A stretch of DNA of 55,818 nucleotides from Sulfurovum sp. (GTDB lineage: Bacteria; Campylobacterota; Campylobacteria; Campylobacterales; Sulfurovaceae). Where the stretch lies: NCBI GenBank assembly GCA_030826885.1, contig JAUUDF010000010.1, positions 1 to 55,818 on the forward strand, in the 5' to 3' direction. How positions within the stretch are numbered: the first letter of the stretch is position 1; each line of letters starts with the position of its first letter. The notes under the pieces were generated by a model. It was not told the DNA's origin, ran no database searches, and saw nothing but the letters and a program-made list of their open reading frames with translations. The position numbers and the translations under genes were made by a program. Shown one piece after another: positions 18,245-25,975 of the stretch.

Positions 18245-18943
18245 TTATAGCTTTCCATCTGTCAGATAGCGTACACTCTTTTGGGTACCCTGTATCAGGA
18301 GGGGATGCTTTGTGGCATCAAGCCATCTGATAATCTCTTTTAGTTCAGACTCATGCATGACGGTACATCCGGCAGTCGGCACCTCTTTAATGTGCAGAAA
18401 AATACATGAGCCAGCCCCAGGCACGGCACCCACTTCATCGATGTGATTGTGGTTGACGACAATGCCGTAGCGATAATAATTTTTGGGAAATTTCATATGC
18501 TCCATACTGTGGTAGTCTAGTGTAATCTTCGTTGAGTCGACGATTTTGTTGTAGTAACGTGAATGGACATCATCCACGCAGTGGTCGGTCTCTTTGTAGA
18601 CACGGTAAGGGTAGTCCACACCAAAGGGAGCATAGCCAAACGCCTGTTTGAGTGCAAAGATGCCGGCAGGCGATCTGCCGTCACCTTCATGCTTGATGTA
18701 GACGGCATCTTTAGGCGTTTGATGCAGCCCTATGCCCCACCCCAGTCCGTTTCTGCCAAGATGTACTGCAACGCGCTTGCCGACTTTGTGCCATCCTTTG
18801 GCATCTTTTTCATAACGCTGAAGTGTACCGCTGTTTTCGTTCCAACCCTTTGTAGTCACAACGATGATCTGGCGGCTTTGTGCCGGGATCTCTGCATAAA
18901 GCAGAGTGACCAACAGGGAACCAACAAGTAAAAAGCGTTTCAT
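18245..18943 (-). CDS. L,D-transpeptidase (YkuD family)
   Basis: Periplasmic cysteine transpeptidase that modifies or crosslinks peptidoglycan. The 232-residue product has a signal peptide (MKRFLLVGSLLVTLLYAEIPA) and a YkuD-type core: GDGRSPAGIFALKQAFGYA near the middle, and the catalytic block with His in FLHIKEVPTAGC, where the terminal Cys is the nucleophile. The Ser/Thr-x-Gly-Cys form of the canonical motif appears as TAGC. It diverges from the NhaC gene, with start codons only 17 bases apart, so the two share a promoter region. Confidence 0.88.
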   Translation of the reverse strand: MKRFLLVGSLLVTLLYAEIPAQSRQIIVVTTKGWNENSGTLQRYEKDAKGWHKVGKRVAVHLGRNGLGWGIGLHQTPKDAVYIKHEGDGRSPAGIFALKQAFGYAPFGVDYPYRVYKETDHCVDDVHSRYYNKIVDSTKITLDYHSMEHMKFPKNYYRYGIVVNHNHIDEVGAVPGAGSCIFLHIKEVPTAGCTVMHESELKEIIRWLDATKHPLLIQGTQKSVRYLTDGKL

Positions 18944-18948
18944 TTTGC

Positions 18949-18954
18949 TATAAT
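18949..18954 (+). promoter_or_regulatory. -10 box almost touching the nhaC start codon
   Basis: TATAAT in the context TTGCTATAATCTCCTC ends 6 bases before the ATG at 18961. Transcription normally begins about 7 bases after the box, which would make the mRNA start at or next to the A of the ATG, a leaderless message. Confidence 0.5.
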
Positions 18955-18960
18955 CTCCTC

Positions 18961-20340
18961 ATGGAATATGGAATAGTATCAATCATCATACCGATTTTAA
19001 CGATCGCTCTTGCCATTATAACCAAAGATGTCATCGTCTCCCTGCTTGGAGGTATTTTTGCCGGACTGATGGTCATAAACGGTTATGACATGTTTGCTGC
19101 ATCGACGGGTGTGTTTAACGGTATTGTAGAACAGTTCTCTCACGGATGGATCACCAAGACCCTGCTCTTTACCCTCTTTGTAGGCGCCATCATACACCTG
19201 CTCAACCAGAGCGGTGCGGTGAAAAGCTTTGTCGCCTACATCGATGCGAAAACCTCGCGCATAGACTCGCCTACAGGGGCTCAGATGCTGGCGTATGTGG
19301 TCGGCATTGTCATCTTCATCGAATCTTCCATTACCTCACTTGTTGCCGGTACGGTCGCCAAACCGCTGTGTGACAGAAACGGCATCAGCCGTGCCAAACT
19401 CGCCTACATATGTGACTCCACCTCTGCTCCGGTCTGCTCGCTCATTCCGCTCAATGCATGGGGAGCACTGCTGCTGGGGCTCATTGTCAGTGCGATTGAC
19501 GGCAAAGTCATCGAAGGTGACGGCATTAGCCTGCTCATTGCTTCCATTCCCTACAACTTTTACGCCATTTTCACCCTGCTTATTGTACTGGTGGTGATAT
19601 TTAAAAAATTTGATATAGGCCCCATGAAGGCTGGGCTGCCCACTGCCTATGAGAGACAAACTGTTCATGAAAGTGCCACGCCCGCACTCATGCCGATGCT
19701 GCTGCCCATTCTTGTAATGGTGGCTGCCGTACCTGCGGGACTTGTCATTACCGGAAAGGGTGATCTGTTTAAAGGGTCGGGCTCCACGTCGGTCTATTAC
19801 GCAACCGTCGTCACACTTTTTGTAATGTATGTCTACTATCTTGCCACAAAACGGCTCAAACACCGGGATTTTCTCGATGGCACTTTCAAAGGCATGGGAG
19901 AGATGCTTCCCATCGCCGCCATTATGCTCTTTGCCATTTTCATTGGCAAGGTCATTGGCGATCTGGGTACGGCAAAATATCTCGCCTCACTGCTGGAGGG
20001 CAACATCTCCCCTGTGCTCATGCCGATGCTCATTTTCCTCACTGCCGCTGTTACAGCCTTTGCTACGGGTACGAGCTGGGGGACATTCTCCATTATGATG
20101 CCCATTGCCCTGGCACTCGCAGCCGCAATGCATCTGGACATCCCGCTGGTCATCGCAGCCGTCATCAGCGGCGGCATTTTCGGAGACCACGCTTCACCCA
20201 TCTCCGATACGACCATCATCTCCTCCATGGCAGCAGGCTGCGACCATGTCGAACATGTCAGGACACAGCTGCCCTATGCACTCATTGGCGGTACTCTGGC
20301 GGCACTAGCGTTTTTGTTGGCAGGGTATTTGACGATTTAA
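18961..20340 (+). CDS. Na+/H+ antiporter, NhaC family
   Basis: Inner-membrane antiporter of 459 residues with about 11-12 hydrophobic segments. It starts in the family manner (MEYGIVSIIIPILTIALAI) and contains the segments FIESSITSLVAGT, CDSTSAPVCSLIPLNAWGA, TAFATGTSWGTFSIMMPIAL and GGIFGDHASPISDTTIISS. The last two are the conserved half-helix blocks of NhaC/YuiF transporters. It probably exchanges sodium for protons, though some relatives carry organic acids or amino acids. The start is fixed by family alignment and lies only 6 bases after a TATAAT box, with no proper space for a ribosome site. Confidence 0.85.
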   Translation: MEYGIVSIIIPILTIALAIITKDVIVSLLGGIFAGLMVINGYDMFAASTGVFNGIVEQFSHGWITKTLLFTLFVGAIIHLLNQSGAVKSFVAYIDAKTSRIDSPTGAQMLAYVVGIVIFIESSITSLVAGTVAKPLCDRNGISRAKLAYICDSTSAPVCSLIPLNAWGALLLGLIVSAIDGKVIEGDGISLLIASIPYNFYAIFTLLIVLVVIFKKFDIGPMKAGLPTAYERQTVHESATPALMPMLLPILVMVAAVPAGLVITGKGDLFKGSGSTSVYYATVVTLFVMYVYYLATKRLKHRDFLDGTFKGMGEMLPIAAIMLFAIFIGKVIGDLGTAKYLASLLEGNISPVLMPMLIFLTAAVTAFATGTSWGTFSIMMPIALALAAAMHLDIPLVIAAVISGGIFGDHASPISDTTIISSMAAGCDHVEHVRTQLPYALIGGTLAALAFLLAGYLTI

Positions 20341-20360
20341 GATATTATCATGAATAAAGT

Positions 20361-20400
20361 AATCTATATGTCGTTTTAAACCTTTTCCATTCTATAGATT
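20361..20400. repeat. Inverted repeat just upstream of the AT-rich orphan gene
   Basis: AATCTATA (20361-20368) and TATAGATT (20393-20400) are perfect inverted copies separated by 24 bases. They end 5 bases before the ATG at 20406, in the space where a ribosome site would lie; no good Shine-Dalgarno is visible. It may act as a terminator for nhaC, an operator, or a translation-blocking hairpin. Confidence 0.5.
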
Positions 20401-20405
20401 CTTGT

Positions 20406-20873
20406 ATGGATAATAAACTTCAACTGCCAGCACTAATTTTAATATATTCAACAATTGATATATGTTCCTCTTTAGATTATCCTGAAGATAAAAAAGAACC
20501 TAATCGAGCTGATTTTAAAAAGTGGTGCGAACAGTATCTTTTATGCGATACAAGAATAAAATGTACAACAGAAGACCTTTATGCCGATAGATGTGGAGTT
20601 ATTCATTCATATTCTCCAGAAAGTAATTTAAGTAAAAAAGGTAAAGCAAAGTTAATTGTCTATTCATGGGGCAATACATCAACAGAGATACTGAAAGATA
20701 TACTTTACCAAACTTCAAAAAATGTTCACGTTATTCATATTGAAACCTTTTTCGACATATTAAAGCAAGGAGTTAACAAATTTCTTGATGATATAAAAGT
20801 TAATATTGAAAAACAAAATCTTGTTAATAAACGTGCGAAAATGATGTTTGTTGATATACCGTCAAGTAAATAA
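20406..20873 (+). CDS. AT-rich orphan protein with an R-x4-H motif (HEPN-like?)
   Basis: A 155-residue soluble protein of unrecognised family. Its codon use is visibly more AT-rich than that of its neighbours, suggesting transfer. The central block LYADRCGVIHSYSPESNLSK contains RCGVIH, which fits the R-x4-6-H pattern of HEPN ribonucleases, and the helical content around it is compatible; this is a weak match. The segment GKAKLIVYSWGN and an aromatic, acidic N-terminus (IYSTIDICSSLDY) are other notable features. No partner gene is next to it. It is followed by repeat-like hairpins (20884-20904 and 21003-21019), consistent with an insertion spot. Confidence 0.55.
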   Translation: MDNKLQLPALILIYSTIDICSSLDYPEDKKEPNRADFKKWCEQYLLCDTRIKCTTEDLYADRCGVIHSYSPESNLSKKGKAKLIVYSWGNTSTEILKDILYQTSKNVHVIHIETFFDILKQGVNKFLDDIKVNIEKQNLVNKRAKMMFVDIPSSK

Positions 20874-20883
20874 TTTCATCTCG

Positions 20884-20904
20884 TTCCAACGTTGTACGTT
20901 AGAA
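20884..20904. repeat. REP-like hairpin downstream of the orphan gene
   Basis: TTCCAACGT and ACGTTAGAA form an imperfect stem (one mismatch) around a 3-base loop. The form, a TTCC start and GAA end around a GC-centred palindrome, resembles the palindromes at 44029 and 46888, so it may be a diverged member of one family. Confidence 0.45.
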
Positions 20905-21002
20905 TGCCTACCCCATCGCCCATCCTCACAAACTATCTTAATTTTTAATGCGTGACACATGAAAAATCAAATACTCCACCACTAAGAACATGGATATTCA
21001 CA

Positions 21003-21019
21003 CCCATGCCAAGCATGGG
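21003..21019. repeat. Perfect CCCATGC/GCATGGG hairpin
   Basis: A 7-bp stem with the loop CAA, followed by AACA. It sits between the orphan gene and the convergent transglycosylase gene. It may be a shared terminator or a REP-like unit. The rest of the spacer 20905-21002 holds nothing else I recognise. Confidence 0.5.
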
Positions 21020-21033
21020 AACAAGATAGAACA

Positions 21034-22014
21034 TTACTTCTGCTTCTTGCTACGCTTTAACTCTTTCTCTATCTTCATCGCCAACTGGTGCACTGCCATG
21101 GCATAATAGCTGCTGTGGTTGTAGCGTGTAATGACAAAAAAGTTTTTTGCTCCGTACCAGAGTTCATCGTAACGTTTGCGGTCGAGTTTGATGAGACAAA
21201 CCCTTTTATGGTAATTCCATGATTTAACGGGTGTAATGCCCTTTAGGTTTTGTCGGTTGTACCAGTGTTTGTAGCCTGTCTTGAGTCCTGAGAACCGGTT
21301 ACCCCTGTAGTGTACCCGTATGGCAACCGGCTCGCCTTTTTGCCACCTGTTATGGTAGAAGTAGTTTGCCACCGACATGACTGCATCACCAGTCCGCTGC
21401 AGAGTGACTCTTCCGTCTTTGTTGTAGTCGATACCGTAGGCTTCGTAGTTGCTTGGAATGAACTGGCACAGGCCAATGGCACCCGATGAGGAGCCTTTGA
21501 CGTTGCGAGGGTTGATCTTCTGGCGTTTGCACAGGTGCAGAAAATGTTTAAGCTCTCCACGGTAAAAACGGCTGCGTCGATGTGACCCGAATGCCAGATA
21601 TGCCAGGCGGTCGAAGACATGGAACTTGCCGACATTGCGTCCGTAATGGGTCTCTATGCCGATGATCGCGGCAAGGTAGACCTGCGGAATGCCGTAGCGT
21701 TTTTCTGCGTCGGCGAAGACCTTGCTGTGTTTGCGAATGTATGCCGCGCCTTCTTTTGCCCGCTGCGTGGTTACTTTAAAACGGATGTAGCGGTCCCACG
21801 AACCGTGCTTTGGCGGTGGGGCATAGTGCCTTTTTGGGAGAGGTTTCGGTTTGGGTTCTCTGACATGGGAAAAGAGTGCCTGAAGCGTGTGGCGGTCTAT
21901 GTGGTACTCCCGTGAGACCTCATGAATGAAACGGCGCACCTCCGGCTTTTTCGTGTAGTCTTTTGCTTGAAGCAGTGTAAACAGCAACAAAAGGGTCAGG
22001 AGTATTTTTTTCAT
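21034..22014 (-). CDS. mltB: Lytic murein transglycosylase, MltB type
   Basis: Cleaves the glycan strands of peptidoglycan, leaving anhydromuropeptides. The 326-residue product has a signal peptide (MKKILLTLLLLFTLLQA) with no lipobox Cys, so it is periplasmic and soluble. The SLT_2 domain begins near residue 80: the catalytic Glu is in AAIIGIETHYGRN, and SSSGAIGLCQFIPSNYEAYG followed by YNKDGRV matches the MltB substrate groove. The mature N-terminus has a Pro/Lys-rich stretch. It is transcribed alone on the minus strand, with its start about 90 bases from the divergent gene at 22105. Family is secure; the exact Mlt subtype is less so. Confidence 0.88.
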   Translation of the reverse strand: MKKILLTLLLLFTLLQAKDYTKKPEVRRFIHEVSREYHIDRHTLQALFSHVREPKPKPLPKRHYAPPPKHGSWDRYIRFKVTTQRAKEGAAYIRKHSKVFADAEKRYGIPQVYLAAIIGIETHYGRNVGKFHVFDRLAYLAFGSHRRSRFYRGELKHFLHLCKRQKINPRNVKGSSSGAIGLCQFIPSNYEAYGIDYNKDGRVTLQRTGDAVMSVANYFYHNRWQKGEPVAIRVHYRGNRFSGLKTGYKHWYNRQNLKGITPVKSWNYHKRVCLIKLDRKRYDELWYGAKNFFVITRYNHSSYYAMAVHQLAMKIEKELKRSKKQK

Positions 22015-22104
22015 GTTCAGAGTCTACCATAAAGTGCGCTATTTACCCTTTGTAAACCATGATGTGTTACTATATTTTCTATTTAAATCTATCAGGAGGT
22101 AACT

Positions 22105-22392
22105 ATGAAAAAGAAGAACAGAGCGCTTCATCTTGATATTAGTGCGATCCTTTTGAAGTATGACCCAATGGATGTCGGCGCTGCGGTCGACTCGGACGAA
22201 TACGATTTGGAAGCGGCAACCATACTCTCCCGCATTAAAGAAGTGCACTCCAAAGAAGAGCTCACAGACATCGTCTTTGAGGAATTTGAGAGCTGGTACG
22301 GTAAAAACGCGGTCGGTGAACGTCAGAAGTATGAACAGATGGCGGCCGAAATTTGGGAGACATGGCACCGTTATCATACGCAGGCAGCATGA
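22105..22392 (+). CDS. Small conserved hypothetical protein (DUF1871-like)
   Basis: A 95-residue acidic, mostly helical protein. ILLKYDPMDVGAAV near residue 15 and a following helix ending FEEFESWYG recall the DUF1871 family, whose function is not known; the match is weak. It has a strong ribosome site (AGGAGG, 22094-22099). Its stop overlaps the next start through ATGA (22389-22392), so it is translationally coupled to the SixA-like phosphatase gene. Confidence 0.65.
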   Translation: MKKKNRALHLDISAILLKYDPMDVGAAVDSDEYDLEAATILSRIKEVHSKEELTDIVFEEFESWYGKNAVGERQKYEQMAAEIWETWHRYHTQAA

Positions 22393-22871
22393 AAACACTC
22401 TACTTGCTAAGACATGCCAAGTCAAGCTGGAAAGACGCAAGCCTTTCAGATTTTGACAGACCGCTGAACAAGCGCGGTAAACACGATGCGCCCATGATGG
22501 CGGAAAAGCTTAAAGAGATGGGCATCCATCCCGACATTATTCTCTCCAGTCCTGCAAGAAGAGCCCGAAAAACGGCAAAAGTCTTTGCCGATATACTTGA
22601 CACCCCGCTTAGACTCGATGAAAGACTTTACGAAGCAGATGTAGCAGATTTCGATGCCGTCACCCAGGAAGCTTTTAGAGAACATGAGAGTATTATGCTG
22701 GTATCACACAACCCGGGTTTGAATATGTATAACGATGCCCTCTCAAACGTGCCTCTTTTTAACATCCCCACTACAGGCATAGTTGCCATAGATTTCGAGA
22801 CATACGATGCCTTTGTGAAGCATGAAGGCAGACAGCGCTTTTTTATTTACCCAAAAATGTACAAGGCATAG
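22389..22871 (+). CDS. sixA: SixA-like histidine phosphatase
   Basis: A 160-residue single-domain phosphatase of the histidine phosphatase branch. The phosphate pocket LLRHAKSSW lies at the N-terminus and SSPARRARKTA near residue 55; the second catalytic His is in MLVSHNPGLN. SixA removes phosphate from phosphohistidine on phosphotransfer proteins; other members of this short clade act on different phosphoesters, so the substrate is tentative. A start at 22353 is also open, but the ATG at 22389 begins the conserved strand MKTLYLLRHA and overlaps the preceding stop in the usual coupled manner. PolX begins 9 bases downstream. Confidence 0.82.
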   Translation: MKTLYLLRHAKSSWKDASLSDFDRPLNKRGKHDAPMMAEKLKEMGIHPDIILSSPARRARKTAKVFADILDTPLRLDERLYEADVADFDAVTQEAFREHESIMLVSHNPGLNMYNDALSNVPLFNIPTTGIVAIDFETYDAFVKHEGRQRFFIYPKMYKA

Positions 22872-22879
22872 AAAAGAGT

Positions 22880-24619
22880 ATGCATACGACAAACAGGAAG
22901 ATCGCCGACATATTCAACGAAATTGCCGATCTTCTGGACATTGACGGGGACAATCCGTTTCGGGTGCGTGCCTACCGCAATGCTGCGAGGGTTATTCTCT
23001 CCTACCCTGAAAGTATGAAAACCCTTGTTGAGGAGGGGGCTGACCTTACGACCATACCCGGTATTGGTACGGAACTTGCCAAAAAGATCACTGAGATCGT
23101 GAAAACAGGGAGACTCAGCTACCTTGAAAAGCTCAGACGAACCCACCCCTCCGGCCTTGAACAATTGCTCAAAGTACCGGGCCTTGGCCCGGGCCGGGTG
23201 CGACTGCTGCATGAGATGCTTCACATCAACACCATTGAAGATCTGCAAAAAGCACTCGATGAGGGACGTGTAGAAAAAGTACCCGGTTTCGGGGAAAAGC
23301 TCATCGCAAAAATCAAAAGCGGCATTGCCCAAAAACACTACGAGGAAAAACGCTTCAGGCTTTACGACGCGCTGACAGTTGCCGAGTGGATCGTCGGCAT
23401 CCTCAAAAAGACCAAAGGGGTTGTCAATGTTGAAATAGCCGGAAGTATCCGCAGACGAAAAGAGAGTGTCCACGACATCGACATTGTCGCTGCCTGCCAA
23501 CCGCAAAGCGATACCATGGTCTACTTTACCAACCTGCCGCGTATCGACAAGGTCATCATGCATGGTGCGACACGTTCTACCATACGGCTTGACAATGGCA
23601 TGTCTGTCGATCTTCGCGTGGTCACCCCGGATACATTCGGTGCAACCCTCCACCATTTCACCGGTTCAAAGGCACACAATATTGCCCTGCGAAAAATGGC
23701 CGAAGAGAGAGGGATGAAAATCAATGAATATGGCATATTCAAGGGTAAAAAACGCATCGGTGGAGAGAAAGAGTCGGACATCTACGATGCCTTCGGTATG
23801 TCATATATTGTTCCCGAGCTGCGTGAGATGCGCGGAGAGATATCCCTTGCGCAGAAGCACCGTCTGCCCAACCTCGTTACCGAAGCGGATATTCGTGGAG
23901 ATCTGCATATGCACACTGCCTATAGCGACGGTACCCAGAGCATAAAAAAGATGGCTCTTGCAGCACAAAAAATGGGCTATACCTACATAGCCGTAACCGA
24001 CCATACCGAACATCTGCACATCGCGCATGGCATGGATGAGAAGCGCATACGAAAACAGCTTGAAGAGATAGATTCCCTCAACGAGGAACTTCAGGGCATT
24101 ACCATTCTCAAATCCGCCGAAGTGGACATTCTTGAAGACGGTACCCTCGATATGCCCGAAAGCATTCTTAACACACTCGATCTGACGGTATGCTCCATTC
24201 ACAGCAAACTGACGCTCTCACAAAGCAAACAGACCGCGCGCATTCTCAGGGCAATTGAACATCCTGCCTTTACCATTCTTGCCCATCCTACCGGCAGAAT
24301 CATAGGGCTTAGAGACCCCTACCCCATAGATATGGAACAGATCATCGCCGCAGCAAAGAACCGCGGCTGTATTTTGGAACTCAATGCCCAGCCTGACAGG
24401 CTTGATCTTAACGATGTCTATTGCAAGATGGCAAAAGAGGCTGGCGTGCCCATTGCCGTCTCTTCCGATGCCCACTCTTCTGCCCAGCTTGAGTACATGC
24501 GTTTTGGCATCTGGCAGGCACGCCGCGGATGGCTGGAAAAAGCGGATGTAATCAATACCCTCGACCTTGACGCACTGCGGCAGCGACTCAAACAGATAAA
24601 GTCCTATTCATCCTCATGA
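22880..24619 (+). CDS. polX: DNA polymerase/3'-5' exonuclease PolX
   Basis: A 579-residue DNA repair enzyme. Residues about 1-130 hold helix-hairpin-helix elements (TTIPGIGTELAKKITEI and VPGLGPGRVRLL). The X-family polymerase core follows, with GSIRRRKESVHDIDIV carrying two catalytic Asp and MSVDLRVV the third. Residues about 335-575 form a PHP domain with RGDLHMHTAYSDG, TDHTEH and SSDAHSS as metal ligands, giving 3'-5' exonuclease activity. This is the standard bacterial PolX layout, used for gap filling in base-excision repair. The 3' end overlaps the convergent AMMECR1 gene by 16 bases. Confidence 0.95.
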   Translation: MHTTNRKIADIFNEIADLLDIDGDNPFRVRAYRNAARVILSYPESMKTLVEEGADLTTIPGIGTELAKKITEIVKTGRLSYLEKLRRTHPSGLEQLLKVPGLGPGRVRLLHEMLHINTIEDLQKALDEGRVEKVPGFGEKLIAKIKSGIAQKHYEEKRFRLYDALTVAEWIVGILKKTKGVVNVEIAGSIRRRKESVHDIDIVAACQPQSDTMVYFTNLPRIDKVIMHGATRSTIRLDNGMSVDLRVVTPDTFGATLHHFTGSKAHNIALRKMAEERGMKINEYGIFKGKKRIGGEKESDIYDAFGMSYIVPELREMRGEISLAQKHRLPNLVTEADIRGDLHMHTAYSDGTQSIKKMALAAQKMGYTYIAVTDHTEHLHIAHGMDEKRIRKQLEEIDSLNEELQGITILKSAEVDILEDGTLDMPESILNTLDLTVCSIHSKLTLSQSKQTARILRAIEHPAFTILAHPTGRIIGLRDPYPIDMEQIIAAAKNRGCILELNAQPDRLDLNDVYCKMAKEAGVPIAVSSDAHSSAQLEYMRFGIWQARRGWLEKADVINTLDLDALRQRLKQIKSYSSS

Positions 24620-25167
24620 TACTCTTCGACCTGATAGACATAGATATCAGGATGGGTGTCCAGACAGTTTGAGGGCATACCGGCTTTTTGACACAAATGC
24701 CCCATAAAACTCTCAAATGTCGGCAACTGCTCCCATACCTGAGGCAGATAGGTCGCCTGATAAGGCCCCTTTTTCAAAATAACCCCGTCGATTCCCGGTC
24801 TGAGTTTGGACTTCAATTCCTCTACCGATGTATAGGGGAGTGGTTTGGGATCTGTCAACAAAGAGACCTCCACGGTGATCTTGTCGAACTCTTCGGGTGA
24901 GAGTGCTACAAAACGGGGGTCTTCAAACGCTGCGCTCTGAGCGTTATGTATGATGTCTTCATACAACGAACGGTGTGCAATAAGAGAACCGATGCACCCT
25001 CTAAGTGCACCGTCGGCTTTTTTGTTCAGCGTCACGAATGCCGCACCTTTCTCGTTTAGCCATGGGTTTTCTTTTCTCAGCCGCTCCATATCGACAGGAT
25101 AGTCGATGCCAAATTTATGTGCAATGGCTGCACGCGCAAGTTTTAGCAGTACCTCTTTTTTATGCAT
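24604..25167 (-). CDS. amrA: AmmeMemoRadiSam system protein A (AMMECR1 domain)
   Basis: A 187-residue AMMECR1-domain protein with GALRGCIGSLIAHRSL (the conserved RGCIG block) near residue 53 and FEDPRF just after. The biochemical role of the domain is not established; it co-occurs with a Memo-like protein and a radical SAM enzyme, both encoded immediately upstream here. The open frame extends to 25329, but the ATG at 25167 has a very strong GAGGAGG ribosome site and begins the domain, so it is chosen. It overlaps the system B gene by 8 bases and the convergent polX gene by 16. Confidence 0.85.
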   Translation of the reverse strand: MHKKEVLLKLARAAIAHKFGIDYPVDMERLRKENPWLNEKGAAFVTLNKKADGALRGCIGSLIAHRSLYEDIIHNAQSAAFEDPRFVALSPEEFDKITVEVSLLTDPKPLPYTSVEELKSKLRPGIDGVILKKGPYQATYLPQVWEQLPTFESFMGHLCQKAGMPSNCLDTHPDIYVYQVEEYHEDE

Positions 25168-25975
25168 GGTGATCCTCCTCTGTAAAAATGACACTGGTAT
25201 AGCCAACGACCTGGGTTTTGTCCCCGCTGGCATCCGCACTGGTTCGGTAGTCGAGGATGTGTGGTGTAAGCCCTTTGTGTCTGGCGGCAAGAAGCATTCC
25301 TTCCACCCCGACTTTGCCACATGCCTCACACCCCTGATGCAGTTCGTTTACATCAAGCCGCATCACGGCATCGAGGCAGATACTGTCAAGCCTTTTTGCC
25401 TTTTCTATGTCATAATAGTGGCTCAGATCGGTACTGATGACTACCGCAGTGTGTATGTCTTCTAGCAGATAGGTGATGATATCGGCAATATTGCGCGGGT
25501 CGGCATCACCGTAAACCAGTTCGACTACCGATACATCGGGCATATAGTACTTGATGAAGGGCATCTGCACCTCTGTACTGTGCTCCCGATGTGCTTCTGG
25601 GAAGAAATGTACCCCCTCCATTGCCTTGAGTTCCGCTACAAGTGCCACATCTATGGGCAGTGTTCCCAGAGGGGTCTCGTAGCCTGTATACTCTGAAACG
25701 GAAATCCCTTTGAGATAAACACGATGACTCGGACCAATAACCACAACCCTGCGAATATCCTGATTGGCAAGTACACGTATGGCAACATTGGCGGTAAATC
25801 CGCTGTAAACATACCCAGCATGGGGTACGATGACTGCTCTCGTGTGCTGTGAGAGCAAACTGTTCATGTCGGCATGGGCATCGAGCGCCTTGTTGAAGTG
25901 CTCGAACATCTTGACAATATCCTCTTTTCCGGCAGGATAGAACTGTCCGGCTACGGCTGTTTTGCGAATGCTCAT
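25160..25975 (-). CDS. amrB: AmmeMemoRadiSam system protein B (Memo-like)
   Basis: A 271-residue Memo-family protein, related in fold to class III aromatic-ring dioxygenases. AVAGQFYPAG opens the domain; VPHAGYVYSG, VVIGPSHRVYLKG, EHSTEVQMPF and STDLSHYYD supply the His and Asp residues that in Memo sit around the metal or active-site pocket. An in-frame ATG at 26014 would extend 13 residues into the radical SAM gene; the ATG at 25975 has GGAG spaced well and forms an ATGA overlap with the upstream stop, so it is chosen. Its reaction is unknown, but strict linkage to A and the radical SAM enzyme suggests a shared modification pathway. Confidence 0.86.
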   Translation of the reverse strand: MSIRKTAVAGQFYPAGKEDIVKMFEHFNKALDAHADMNSLLSQHTRAVIVPHAGYVYSGFTANVAIRVLANQDIRRVVVIGPSHRVYLKGISVSEYTGYETPLGTLPIDVALVAELKAMEGVHFFPEAHREHSTEVQMPFIKYYMPDVSVVELVYGDADPRNIADIITYLLEDIHTAVVISTDLSHYYDIEKAKRLDSICLDAVMRLDVNELHQGCEACGKVGVEGMLLAARHKGLTPHILDYRTSADASGDKTQVVGYTSVIFTEEDHHA

